From Phoenix dactylifera (Eukaryota > Streptophyta > Magnoliopsida > Arecales > Arecaceae): a stretch of 64,000 nt of DNA. The notes below the pieces were generated by a model. It saw only the letters and a program-made list of their open reading frames with translations. It had not been told where the DNA came from and made no database searches. How positions within the stretch are numbered: the first letter of the stretch is position 1; each line of letters starts with the position of its first letter. The stretch spans positions 749,501 to 813,500 of the forward strand of contig NW_024067676.1 in NCBI RefSeq assembly GCF_009389715.1, written 5' to 3'. Position numbers and translations under genes: made by a program. Below are positions 13,701 through 25,650 of the stretch, in pieces.

Positions 13701-16700
13701 ATTGATCATAAGGTAATATATGTCCGAAGAACGCATCTAGCTGACAAAAGAATTACATCATACAACTCATATATATAGTTTCTCCGAGTCACTTAAGTCT
13801 TCTTAAGGACCTTTATATTGCTCGCACTAATTTATCACTATCAGCTTAGTTTGAAAGACATGCTTACGCTTAAGAAATTAGCATTTTCCAAATCCTTGTA
13901 TCGTGCACTTCTTTAAAGTACAGTAGCAAAAAGGATTACTTTCATTATGTTTACAATATTATACATTATTCTATCCCATTGGTTCCTAAGCACCAGTTTA
14001 CCCTTTATAAAATATTGCTTCCTTGCTCCTGCAACTCCTCCTAACTTAGGTATTTACAGTCTTCCATTACGAAGAAACTAATGCCTTACCTCAATATTCT
14101 GATTGTCATTTATCCTTAAGCTCTACATTTGGCAATAAGCAACCTAGAAAAGTTTCTTGTACTATCATCACAGTGGCAACTTTACAAATAAATGCTTTCT
14201 TAAGAAACGTGATATCTTGTTGATGCAAACAGTCATTCTTAAATCGTGAATGACTTGTGCTCAAAAAGTTCTTGGAAGGCAATCTTCCATGCAAGTGCAA
14301 ATTTCTAATCAAGCTTCCTGGCCTTGGATCAAATCCCTATCGGCAGATCTTCTAAAAAGGGGTGTTGATAGAGCAACCAAAGTGTACTAGATCGATCATC
14401 AATATCTTTTTTTAGTGCTATCAACCCGAAAGCCTCAAGCTACAGATCATGAGTCAAAAATTTCAAATCAGATACATTGTCTGGATAAATCTAGGCAGAA
14501 GCATCAAAATATTTCACATTATCTCAATCAATTTCACACTAGTATGGACTGTGGCTAGAAGATTGGTAATTAAAATTGAGAGATAAAACTTGGCATAAGA
14601 AAGTCATAAAAAATGCAGAAATATAAATAAATCAGTTGCACAGGCGGTCTTAAGGACATTACTAAGTATACTTTTGTATGTACTTCAAAATATTTTTAAA
14701 AGATATTCATAAAAAGCAAAGGTAAAAAAAGTAGAGGTGAGCCCTAAAAACAATAAAAACATGTACCCCGTCAACAGATAAGTTTATCGAAAAGGTGAAT
14801 ATCACATTTAACATAAACAGAAACAATTTTCTCAATTAATAAAAAATCCTCAATCCATCTTCCACATCACTTGTTTATTCTTTAAAAAAAAATCCGGCTC
14901 TGCTTTGTGCAGTCCTATCTACAGTTACCTGCCATAGAAGCGTTTCACACAACTTTCTTAAAGGTTTTTTAAGGTATTTCCACCTCCTTTTCTGTTCCTT
15001 TCACAAAGATGTATATGGTGTTAAAGCACTTCTTCTGTTACTAAGTATCTAACTCACAAAGCCCAAATGATTCTACAGAGATTTATCATCTAATGGTGTG
15101 CATCATATATTGTATTCATCAGTTACTTCCACTTCTCAAATCCCTACTTCCACACAAATAAACTAAGAACCTATCAATTCTATAAGCCTCAAGCAAGGTC
15201 GGTGGAACCATCCCGAACCGCCCGGTTCAGGACGTCCCGAGCTGTACCGGTGGCGGACCAGGACAGTTCTGGTTAAACAACCGAGATGCGGTCGCCGGAG
15301 GGGGAGAAGAAGGAAAGAGAAGAAAAGAGAGAACAAGCGGGGGAGGGAGGCAGGCGGAGGCTAGCTAGCTACTGCAGGCGCTAGTGCAGGTGGCAGAGGC
15401 TGCGGTCGGGCCTCTGTTTCCTTCGAAACAAGGGTCAGGCCGCTAAAAAAAATTGTGATTTTTAAGTGAAGCCACCTTCCGCAAGCATCCCTCCCTCTCC
15501 CTCTCCCTCCCCCACTTGTTCTCTCTTTTCCTTTCTCCTGCGATCTCCTGTGTCGGTGCAGGCCCGATACGGCACAGCGTGGGCCCGTAACGATTCGTGC
15601 CGTCAAGCAACTGGTACGGTGCCCAATACCGGCACAACAGACCGTGGCCTCAAATATCAGTTGTGTCTCGAATGTAACCCTAGGAAGGCGGCATAGTATA
15701 AGCTAGGCATTTAAGAAATTATGATTTACTTTGCATGTAAACCCTTCATAAAATTAAACAATTAAGAGCATCATAACAAATTATCTCGGGCATGTAGCAA
15801 ATTATACAAGATCAGTTGGTAATCCAAAAAAAATGAACTTATGTTGTTTGAAAAATATTAGTAAATTTGCATAACAGTTTACAAGAATAATCACCTTATG
15901 ATGGTTATAGACCATAACAAGCTAAAAATTGAAGAGAGATGCATACCTCATCATCTTTGATGTAGGGTTCACACCAAGTCCACAATGTCTTTGGATCTGC
16001 CACATATCGCAAGTAGAGGAAGCCAATCTGAAAATCACTTGAACTAATTACTCCATTAGAGCTAGCTAACTTATGAGTAACATGATAGAGTGTACTGAAA
16101 AATCAAGCATTGCATGTACATAGGCAACAACCACACCTAAATGTTATGTACCGGGAACACTAGGATGCACCCATACCCGCCCATCCACCCAGTCAAAGAA
16201 CCACATCACTACACACATCAGCAACCACAAACCCAAAAGACAAACAGAAATGCAAATACAAAATATAATGGTAAAGGCAATTGGAAAAGAAATACCGTTA
16301 CAGGCGAAATCATATGCATAGGGTTGGCAATAACATGTTATAGATAGCAATTGCTAACTTTCAAATTTGTCATTTTGGACCAAGCTGATCCAAATTCTTT
16401 ATAACATCCAGCTATGAGGGCTTAATTTTCGGGCCATGTAGTTTTCTTATCCTAGCCAACACACCTTTGTACACCGTGATCTTATAACAAATCAAATGTG
16501 GTTTTGGGCCACAAAGAAATTAGCAAGTATTTTGTTTAGTTTCTAGGATGTGCCAGTTTATTAGGAATAGATATCATAATTCAATGTTTAAAATAAATAA
16601 TATCCGGTGGATCTAGAGCACAGACATCTCCTTATTCTGTGAGAGGAATAACAAATAATTATGAAGATATCAATATTTTAGACCCACACCAACCCTATAT

Positions 16701-18628
16701 TCTATGAATTTTGACAGCAACATCCTAACCAAAAGGGGAAAAAAAGCTCATAGTACACAAGCCAATAACCTGCACCTCATCCAAGACTAGGTTAGCCTTC
16801 TAAACCAGCTTGAGAAGTCAATATCAATAATATGGTATATAATATAGTAAAGCAATTCGGGCTAACCCTAAGAAATCCAGCTAATCAGTCCTTACATGAT
16901 TTACGCTAAAGGCCAAGCAAACCAGAGGAAAATTTAAGGACCATATTTCCTGATTGTTGTTAACCCCATCAACCACTTCCTCTCATAATACTGAATAGAA
17001 TCACAAGACATTTTATTACAAGTATCTAACTACCATAAAGAAATGAGTTTAAATCCCACTATGGTCATATCATTCCATCCAATTTGTAGATGGCATTTGT
17101 CCTACACTAAAGAGTAAAAGTAAGAAGGAGGAAACTGATGCACAACAGACTACATCTTCAAGTTATTCGTATTATCAACTACCTTAAGTTAATGACTGAA
17201 GGTACAAAACTTTTAACACAGCATTAACTTCTCAGATTTCGTAGATCCTAAATTTCACATAAAAGTAGTATTTTCACTATTTAAATATCAGCAAGGTTAA
17301 CTGAAAATTCAATATAAGATGCAACAAAATCAAAAATATCCTTTCACCATATGGCAATATAAAATTCTATATATGTTTTTTTTCGTTTTAGATAATTGAC
17401 CATCTCTTAACGCCTAAATTCTCCACTCCAAGTGCTGCTCCACAATAGAGACTCTCCAGGCCCTTGCACCAAATACCTAATAATTCCACCATACATGAAA
17501 TTTAGTATTTATTTACCATGGTTACTATTTTGTCAAAACTATTTTTAGTTCGATCATGAATATTTTCCTTGGTTCCAGTATCATGAATATTTTGCCTAGG
17601 AAAAATTAAAAAACATAAATGCCTTATATTTGTAAAAAAACCATTAGGTTGGAAACACAACAAGTGTATCATCTTGTACAGCTGAATTGAAACAATTAGG
17701 TTGCCAATACTTGTCTCTTAAGTTAGCTTCATGTTAATTATATTAGAAACCATAAACTTCAGCCCAGATTGTTAGAGATGCTCCTAAAACCTGCTGGTGC
17801 CCCAAACCTGCTTCCTAAAACATCCATCCAGTAGTAAAATAAGAAATTATCACTGCCATTTTTTATCAAATCAGTCCAAGTTTAATAAGAAATTTAGAAA
17901 CATGGCTTCCTTATCTTTTTTAAAATCCTTCATCCTGCATTTCTTTAAAAATATAATAGACAAAGCGTTGATTTCCAATAACTAATATGCTTAGGATATT
18001 TATATTCAGATGTATCATAGCTGCCTTCTTGCCTTCAACTTTTTGAGAACCCCTCTTCTACACTCCAACACCAACTCCTGATTCTAATAACTAAGCTTAT
18101 AGTCAATTTATCACATACGACTAGCCACCTACGTTATTCTATCCCTGATGTATGGTTTGCCAATAGTTATATTAAACTTATCTGCACCAATAAGTTATAC
18201 TTCAATAATGACCAAATCAACATCAAAATAGTAGATATTAAGTCATATAATGAATTTGAATGCAGATTAGAATGTGATTCGACAAACATAACACAATATA
18301 ATTAAACAAAAAAGGAAAAAGTTTGGGTGATAAAACTTACAGCCCTAATATATGGAGAATCAGGGTGTTTCAGTAGTCCATGCATTTGTTTGACAGTGAG
18401 TTTCATGGTAAAAAATTTATAGAGAAGACAAAATGCTGTGGAAGGACCTCTACAGTTGCCAGTCATCCATGGTTCCACATGATCAACTTGATTATAGATT
18501 TCATCTATAACTTCATGGTAAGTCTTCAATCTGTAAAGCTCTTTGAAATAATCAGAAGAAAGGATATTCATGCTGAGCACCTTCTCTACCAAGGTATCAA
18601 TAGGTTTCCCAGAAGTTTGTATCTCCAT
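7757..18628 (-). CDS. PRP38B: Pre-mRNA splicing factor 38B-like (PRP38 family)
   Basis: PRP38 proteins act in the nucleus in the tri-snRNP/B complex during spliceosome activation. Coding exons in transcript order: 18628-18341, 16027-15947, 11973-11902, 8578-7757. All splice sites are GT-AG, and the introns keep phase 0. The product is 420 aa. Residues 1 to about 175 form the PRP38 domain, with YFKELYRLKTYHEVIDEIY, HVEPWMTGNCRGPST, FTMKLTVKQMHGLL, SPYIRA joined to IGFLYLRYVADPKTLW, then NGRMTTMGVYVRDLL. The remainder is a disordered tail with RD/RE dipeptides and a run of SR dipeptides (SRSRSRSRSRSRSRSRS), typical of SR-related splicing factors and likely phosphorylated. It ends LGGSSWR. The ATG at 18628 is chosen because it begins the domain. 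The introns are 2.3-4.0 kb and carry transposon debris. Assignment is secure for the family; the B subtype rests on the long RS tail. Confidence 0.94.
10162..10321 (-). mobile_element. Au-like SINE, 5'-truncated, with 19-bp target-site duplication
   Basis: Read on the minus strand, the element has GGGTTCAAAACATGG (a decayed B box), then GGTAAGGCTAC, CTCCCCAGAC, GGCGGAAGCC and TTGTGCACTGG. This is the order seen in the Au SINE family of flowering plants. The element body is 10181-10302. It is flanked by direct repeats at 10162-10180 and 10303-10321 that match at 18 of 19 positions. The tRNA-like head before the B box is missing, so this copy is truncated. It lies in PRP38B intron 3. Confidence 0.78.
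12960..13445. repeat. Degenerate GGATC/GATCC-rich repeat in PRP38B intron 2
   Basis: Words such as GGATCAACC, ATTTGGATCAGGCTCAG, CAAATTCGATC and, at the far end, CCATCTAATCCAACCCAGG and GGATTGGGCTGG recur here. They bracket a TA-rich core. The vocabulary resembles the other hAT-like relics of the window. The element is too eroded for its termini to be defined. Confidence 0.35.
15195..15670. mobile_element. Foldback element with GTACCGG-type ends
   Basis: A GC-rich island inside AT-rich PRP38B intron 2 forms one long imperfect inverted repeat. The left arm has AAAAGAGAGAACAAGCGGGG followed by GAGGGAGG. The right arm has the complement, CCTCCCCCACTTGTTCTCTC then TTTT. The centre is a hairpin, GCGGTCGGGCCTCTGTTTC against GAAACAAGGGTCAGGCCGC. 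The outer parts carry AACCGCCCGGTTC, GCTGTACCGGTGG, ACTGGTACGGTGCCC and ATACCGGCAC. No protein is encoded convincingly. A foldback or MITE-like DNA element is the best explanation. Confidence 0.6.
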
Positions 18629-18754
18629 TGTTTCTATAGACTATATTTATTATCTAATTAACTTTGACTTTGCTAATTGATAAAGAAACAAGATCTAGAA
18701 CCCTTCAATACTTGATCAAGCAACATATTCCATGTCCATTAACATTGATAAGAC
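18629..18754 (-). other. PRP38B 5' UTR, second exon (non-coding part)
   Basis: On the minus strand a good acceptor (TTTCTTTCTTGCAG) lies just above 18754, and no coding frame joins upstream of the ATG. I infer that this 126-nt stretch is untranslated and joined to a distant GC-rich first exon. Confidence 0.55.
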
Positions 18755-20483
18755 CTGCAAGAAAGAAATTTTAGAAATTAATTTGTAAACTAGACAAACT
18801 GTATAATTTCCACATATATTTTATGGAGCAAGTAAAAAGATGAACAACAATGAAAAAAAATAAATGCGATTGGTCACAAGATGGAGTTTACAAATTGCAG
18901 AAATATATAACATATACAGAAACATTTTTTATCACAAACAAAATTGATATTGATTACCTACATAAAACTTTTTCCTATAATATAATTGCCATGTTATTTA
19001 TTGTAAATCTTTTATAAAAAGAAAGCATAAGACTCTTGTTGATGCCTAGCCAATTGACAATAGATAATGCAACTCTGTTCCCAACTTAGGCTACTAACTT
19101 GCAATTGCAGAGAGTCTTGACAATCATACATGAAGCAGTTTTGTCTGATTGAGTTTGACAAACGAAAAATAGTAGTCAAATAGTTCAGAAACATTTGTCA
19201 TTAATCAACCAGCTAATGCAATAGAAAAAATAATAATTAATGAATAAGAAAGATATCTTAAATTATTAAGGGATTCTTGAGGTTAAACTGGAAAAATAAT
19301 GCACCTGACCAGTGCTACATTATTCATTGATGGAAAAAAAAGGATGCATCTAGTTGAGACCAATCATTCAATGGAAGGTGATAGATAAATGAAAGTAAAA
19401 AAAACAAAATAGATGTATAATTAATGACTTACCCTACAGACAGAGAAGTTTTTGCTCTCTATGGTGCTTGCTAATAGTCAATAAACAATAAATCATTTCT
19501 TAGTTTAAACATTAAGCCTTAAAACCTTTAAAATCATCATTTAAAGCAACAAGACAGAAAGCTCACCTTCATCAAGCAAAATCATAATCATCCACCAATA
19601 CATCAGAACAAGGACCACGATTTCAAATATCATAATATGCCCCGTACCATTTACATAGGAGTACAGCATGATGTATGATATGCCCCGTATCTCCTCATGG
19701 CTCGTCGAGCTACGCAACAAGCCCCAAGCCAGCATAGCTTGATATGGCAGATAATATAGGATTAATACAGTACACAGTGGTCAGGATTTGAAACCTTGAA
19801 AAGGACAGAAGGAGGACCATATGTAGATTGAAAGGATTAAGGGATAATTATTGTACATGGTTCCCTTGGATATGGAGATAATGCCTTTGGATCTAGACTG
19901 CATGGAAGGAGCATTGCTGTCTGTTGCAAGGTATCTGTCGGAAAGATAAGGCGGAAGGCTCAAAACAAATCTTCTAATCAAGCTAGAGGAAGCAAACTCA
20001 ACAGCCAACCATAGAGGAGAGACCAGATTGATGAACAAAGAGGAGAGATCAAAGCAGGTTCAGGGGAGATGCTTCAAGTACCAAGAAGTAGCGAGATCAC
20101 ATTTAGGTTATCAGAAGAAAGATCAAATAATGTTTGTCAAAACTTTACTCAAATCTTTATTTTACATTGAACAGCACACCTTGAACTTCTTTACATTATA
20201 AATGTTTTTTTATTCAAAGACACTTCTCTTAAATAGCATTTGAATATTAGGATTTGAACTTTGTTCAAATAAGATATTAAACCCCTCCCTCTCTGAACAT
20301 GAAGATCCACCTCAGCCTCTCCCCAATCTCTCTTACTTGTTGATTGGTTGAATTGCTCCTCCTTGATGGGTAATAGCATCTTCTTCCTTTGGGCTAATTC
20401 AGAAATTTTAAATATGATTCAAGCATCTAATCTCCACTCAAAATCTGACAGGATTCACCACATTCAGATCACTCCTCCCCAAG

Positions 20484-20823
20484 GTCCGCCGTACCGGTAC
20501 CGGTCGGCGTACCGGTGGCCGGCCGGACCGGTACGGTACCGGTCCGGTCCGGTACGTACCGGCTGGTACCGGTCCCGTACCGGCCGGTACGCAGTGGTTT
20601 CAAAAACCACAGCGCGCGGCGCTGTGGTTCTAAAAAAAAAAAATTTGTGCCGGTTCCGGTACGAGGCCGGTACCGGCCGGTACGGGCTCCGAACCGGCCG
20701 GTACGGGCCCGAATCGGCCGGTACGGGCCCGTACCGGCCGGTTCGGATAAAAAACCGGAAAATACCGGTTTTTTATCCGTTCCGGTACCGGTCCACGGCC
20801 GGTACGGGCCGGTACGGCATTCC
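20484..20823. repeat. GTACCGG palindromic element in the PRP38B 5' UTR intron
   Basis: About 340 bp of almost uninterrupted GTACCGG, CCGGTACGG and GGCCGGTAC words interrupt AT-rich intron DNA. Two perfect hairpins sit inside: an 11-bp stem at 20605-20615/20619-20629 with a 3-nt loop (AACCACAGCGC against GCGCTGTGGTT), and a 15-bp stem at 20744-20758/20765-20779 with a 6-nt loop. Both outer edges contain GCCGTACCGG in opposite orientation, so the whole block can fold back. Long open frames on both strands arise from the simple repeats and are not genes. Confidence 0.7.
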
Positions 20824-21870
20824 ATGCTCCTCCCTCAAAATCTAATTCCACCTCTTAGACAATTGGGATTTTCCTTTGACGAAGTAAACCTCCAACTCTT
20901 TATTCAGAAATTGACAAATTTTCTTTGTTTAGAAGTCTATATGATGACATTTGTATGCTCTTATCTTTGTTTTTCCTTTTTTTCATACAATTTCAGTGTT
21001 TGAGGGATCACGGACGATACATTTATGCTTATAGCTGGAAAGAAATTTTTTACACAATTATAAAGATGGGTTTTGTTGGATTAGTAGGAAGAGTAAAGAT
21101 AAGTAGATTTAATAACATGCTTAACTATGTCTTTGATGTGGTAAAGAATATTGTAGATTCTTGAGCTATAGGTGAGATGGTATTGTTTTTTCCTATTTTT
21201 TCTTCAGGGGATGGAGAGGAGGACCTTATCTAAGCATGTGAAGCGGATAAATTAGCCAACCACTCCTCATTTACCAATGCAGGGTTTCAATTATCTTTGC
21301 CTAACCTACTCACTAGAACAGGCTTGAACATTTATGGCCCACCCAAAAAATTCTTACATTTCTATCTCATTCCCTTTCTCTTTACGTTCTCCACCCGTAA
21401 GTTCCCCTCTATCATATGTCTTGCTTTTCAGATTTCACTCGAAACTGATATTGTACATATCAGTCGGTTATTTGATAGTTTTAGTTGTTTTTTTGATGCC
21501 AAGCTATCAGGCCTTGTGAATTGTGATATTTCATGCACGCGTTGAAAGGTTTCCCTCGTCAGAAGGGAAGACGTAAAAGCACACAGGACAATAAGGAGGT
21601 TTCAGCGATGCTCTGATCCTTCAACACCAGGATTTCTGGGCGTGGGATGTAGTATCATGTGGTTGGATGTGATAGGGGACTCCATTTACTATCAGTTTTA
21701 AAATATAGTTCAGTTTATATCTTAATAAAACAGAAACACATGAAATGAAGTAGAATGACTAGGCAACTGGGGCATGCAAGAAGATGAAAAGATTACTAAT
21801 AATTCTTATTGACTATATCTTTCTTACTGATTTTACTTGAGGGGGTTTATAGCTTGTTGGCATTGAAATA

Positions 21871-21872
<2 letters not shown>

Positions 21873-21902
<30 letters not shown>
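21873..21902. repeat. (AT)15 microsatellite
   Basis: An uninterrupted AT dinucleotide run of 30 bp in the PRP38B 5' UTR intron. Confidence 0.95.
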
Positions 21903-21904
<2 letters not shown>

Positions 21905-22592
21905 AGAGCAAAATTTCAGTTCTATTTTTTTCCTAGAGGGAGGAAGAGGTTGTAGAGCCACCACTTGATTTCATCAACTATATGAAATCAGAAGAAACCT
22001 ACAGAGGATAAGAAGAGGAAAATAAAAAGTTTGGTGTGAAAAAGGAAAAAGAAATGAAGAGGTGTTAGGATGTAGGATGTTGGAGACTCAAAAGTGAGAA
22101 AGTAAGCCCGCAAGGATCTGGCCAACAGGATCGATCTGTTCCACAGGTTTTTCATTGAAAGCCATCATCCAGACAATCAAAAGCCTTGTGATGGTTGAAA
22201 TGGACTTATTATTTGTCGACTATTTGTTACCCCCATTCGGGAGCAAAATTCCAGTTCTGCCTCTATGCACTATTAGTCATTTTTATATGTTTTCACGTTA
22301 CATTTTTCCTCCATTTCCATTATTTGGCTGGTTTTGACTACATGCGTTCACTTTCACCACTGAACTGAAATGCCACATTATTCAAGTCGAATGTTCAGTA
22401 TCTTTCACATGCACAAAAAAAATAAAAACTATAACTAAAATTAAAATAAATGCAGAAATCAACTTGACGTAAGTCAAATAGTCAAAGACTCGGCCAAGTC
22501 CCCAATAAACATTGTACCCAAGAGTCGATAACAAATTAATAATTTACACTTATACTAATTTTTTTCAAAGTAATAATAACGTACACAACAAG

Positions 22593-22680
22593 CACATTTG
22601 TATAAGATCAGGAAAAATAGATAAAAAAACCTTAATCACATTTGTATAAGATCAAGTAAAATATCTAAAAGAACCTTAGG
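22593..22680. repeat. 44-bp tandem duplication
   Basis: Two adjacent copies start with CACATTTGTATAAGATCA, at 22593 and 22637. They differ at a few positions and lie in the PRP38B 5' UTR intron. Confidence 0.8.
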
Positions 22681-23108
22681 CACCACCGTGCACTACATTG
22701 ACGAGCATATTAAACACTAAAAATCTACACATATGGAATAGATAGCACCAAGCATTAAAACCATCTGCTTTCTTTGAGGAAAAAAATCAATTTACTGATG
22801 GGATGATAACAAGATACCGTTGTATGTTCTCAATCTATTCATGAAACGAAATATATTTTAGTGCTAACGATTCAAAAAAAGAAAAAAGAGAAAGAGGGAG
22901 AGATAACCCGCTCCAATAGTCCAAGTTTACGGAGAAGAGCACATGCAATGAATCAAATAGTTAGGTTTAAGGAAAATTAGGGTTTGCGTGATGAATTAGT
23001 CTAGGGGCTTTTGTCCAAATGAAGGGAAGGATTAGCAATTGGGCAAATAGAATAGAAGGGCGGAGGAGGAGCATTGAGAAAGTCCAGAAGAGAGGAGAAA
23101 GCACAAAC

Positions 23109-23335
23109 CTTGCGATCTTGAGGAGGGCTCGCCGCCGAGGAGGGCAGCGCCGCCGAGTAGATCTCGCCGCAGGAGGTGGGCCAGTGGCGGTGGCCGGCCG
23201 CCGTCGGGGAGGGCGGAGAACGAGAGGAGAGAAGAGAAGAGGAGAGAGAATGGGCGGCGAGGAAAATAGAGGGGAGGAGAGGGGATGATGGGTATCGAAT
23301 GGAGAAGAAACCCTACCCTGGTCCCGGGCTTTTAT
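23109..23335 (-). other. PRP38B non-coding first exon and start region (inferred)
   Basis: A GC-rich island on the minus strand runs from about 23335 down to a donor, CGCAAG then GTTTGT, at 23109/23108. It is pyrimidine-rich with CTCCTCT words, as plant 5' UTRs often are. The plus strand carries the telo-box word AAACCCTACCC at 23308-23318, a motif common near starts of plant housekeeping genes. Joining it to the acceptor at 18754 makes a 4.35-kb 5' UTR intron. Exon extent and transcription start are inference; full-length cDNA would settle them. Confidence 0.5.
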
Positions 23336-23399
23336 CAGGTCATGACGGTGCTGATAAAGTCACCCCCGGTTTTGTATTTTTCTACCCAACTGTGAGAAG

Positions 23400-24242
23400 A
23401 CACTAGCAGCATTAAAAAATAACTATCCAGTAAGAAATAATAAATTCTTGGGTGATTTTCATCCCAGACTCGGTGGAATCGGTTGAGTTTCAGAGTTACT
23501 CAGTGAGTCAAGGATTTCAAGTTTTAGGGGGCCTGGTTTGCTTGGAGGAATGGGAGTAATCCTATTTAGAAACAACAAAATATATGAGCTACTTAAACCG
23601 AGCAACAAGACCTGCATATAGCCAAAAAATTCAGAGGAAATCAAATTCATAATAGCTTGCAAGCAAAGAATATTCTTTTGGAACACCACAAAATATGTGA
23701 AACAATTGCTTAAATCTCTACAAGCTGGATGTTACAAGTGAAGAAAAATGATGCAGCTCTAAAAGATAATTGATAGATCTACATGCTCTATAGGCCTCGA
23801 TTGTTTCTTTTATAGAAGGTGTTTTGATAACTCCAACCATTTAATTCATGTTTTGGCTATGTATATATTTTAAGAATTAATTTTAGAAAACAGAATGTTT
23901 GGTTGAAAAGAAGATACCTATTTAGTGTATGAGGTAAGCCAAATATCCACATATAGCTTTTTCATTTGCTACATCATGTATGTGAAGAGAGTAATTTTTA
24001 AATAGTTAATTCATGAGGTAGAATTATCTACTCAAGAAGTGATCTATTAAGTGCATGCTTTGGCGAGGAATTCATGGATAAATATAGATATTAGAGAAAA
24101 AGGAGATGAGTTGGCCGATCCCTGCATGGTTATGTGCTAATACTCGATTGATCGTCTTATCTATGGATTGAATTTTCATTAAGAGCAAGGAGATTTGAAA
24201 ATTTTCAAACTACACTATGAAATGCCAAAATTCTTTAGTTTA

Positions 24243-24275
<33 letters not shown>

Positions 24276-24480
24276 GAACTACTATATCAATGATGTTGTT
24301 ACATGCCATAAGGAAGCGCTTTAAGGACTTGCTGTTAGATGAATAACTACTACTAAAACCAGCTTAAGTTACAACATATTCGGCATACGATAAGCATTAA
24401 GTTGATCCAATCTTTTGCAAAAAATGGCTTTTAGTAAAAAGAATGGCGTAGAGTTAAAAATCGCAACATAGCCCAAATAG
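23400..24480. other. Intergenic, AT-rich, MITE-like fragments
   Basis: This lies between the PRP38B start region and the Copia remnant. GGGGGCCTGGTTTGCTTGG (near 23527), GGCCTCGATTGTTTC (near 23792) and GATAACTCCAACC (near 23827) are typical of plant DNA-element ends. No gene is supported. Confidence 0.4.
24245..24273. repeat. (TA)n microsatellite
   Basis: An uninterrupted TA run of about 29 bp in intergenic DNA. Confidence 0.95.
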
Positions 24481-25650
24481 TTCGTTAACGGTTTCATTAG
24501 TTATATGATTATAATTGTTACCGTATATAGGATGATTGCCTATTGATTTATATGGAATATCGACCTATGGAAGATAGTCTACTTATCTTATGTAAGCATC
24601 ATATGTTTATCATATGGACAATGGATGTATCCATATAATGTATCTGCACCTAATTCCAACATAAGTCACATACATCATATGCCTTCACCAAGTAAAGTTA
24701 GTGCACCAATTTTGCACCTTTATCATGTATAGCAAGTTTATGTATTCTACACATACCACATATTTATGGTGCTTGATATAATAAAGGTTAAACCCCATAA
24801 ATAATGTGAAGCAGATTATTCTACTTTTCCATTATTTTGTTGGTATCAGATCTACAAGGTTCAACTCATCAACAATCTCTTCCTTGTCTTGAAGTTGGCA
24901 ATCAATCGCTTCTCCACCCAAGAGCACTTCTTCATGCTACAACATCATCTTCTTCCAACATTCATGCCCTCCTTCTCAACGTCCAAGATTTTCCATACAT
25001 CCCTCTAACTTGCTTGGTCCATGGCATCTTTTGCACAACCACTTGCTTAGTTAGATGTCAAGATTATTGAAGCTAGTTATCAAGAGTAATATGTAATGAT
25101 GCAACTCCTTTCTAATGCATTAGATGTTACTAGCCACATTGATGGGACTCTTTCACCTTCTAAGGCCTCTTGTAAAAAAGAAGATAGTCAATTGGACCTT
25201 TGCTGAGCATTGCTCGTAGGATTAATTCATCATTAGTAATGATTGACATTCTCATGCAACTATCGAGCTCAATCATTTGTTGAGTATTGAGAGCTCTCCT
25301 TAGCTTATCATGTTGAGCGATCTATTTGAGAGTTTTATTTTTTTGGAGTCAATTGGTTAATTATTGTAGTACCAGAGCTAGTTAGAGGTTGTGTTTGAAC
25401 GATCTTCATATTATTTATTTATTTAATTTATCTTAGCCTAGTGAGATGCATGCCACATTATGCATATGAACCTAGCTATCATCTTCCTCGTGATCCAGTC
25501 TCTATAGGTAGGATTCAAGCCACATGTGAGAGAGATTGTCAAGCATGATATATGTCACTAGCCATCAGTCAAGAGATGTCTTGAATGTCTGCTCAGCTTC
25601 AACCTATTGCAAATAATTGATGGCTCTTGGAAGCAATCGTAAGCTAATGC
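24480..25650 (+). mobile_element. Ty1-Copia retrotransposon remnant (LTR end, PBS, gag)
   Basis: TGGTATCAGATC at 24841-24852 matches the plant initiator-tRNA-Met primer-binding site (TGGTATCAGAGC) at 11 of 12 positions. Upstream, AAAGGTTAAACCCCATAAATA resembles the R/U5 part of a Copia LTR. Downstream, frame pieces encode NIHALLLNVQDFPY and, near 25120-25200, SHIDGTLSPSKASCKKED, like the start of Copia Gag. The frame is broken by stops and shifts, and no pol region follows. The left boundary is uncertain. Confidence 0.6.

Noticed and set aside
20348-21003. Long open frames on both strands (up to 165 codons) rich in Arg, Thr, Gly, Tyr and Pro
   Set aside because: They are translations of GTACCGG repeats, open in several frames on both strands, with no gene structure.
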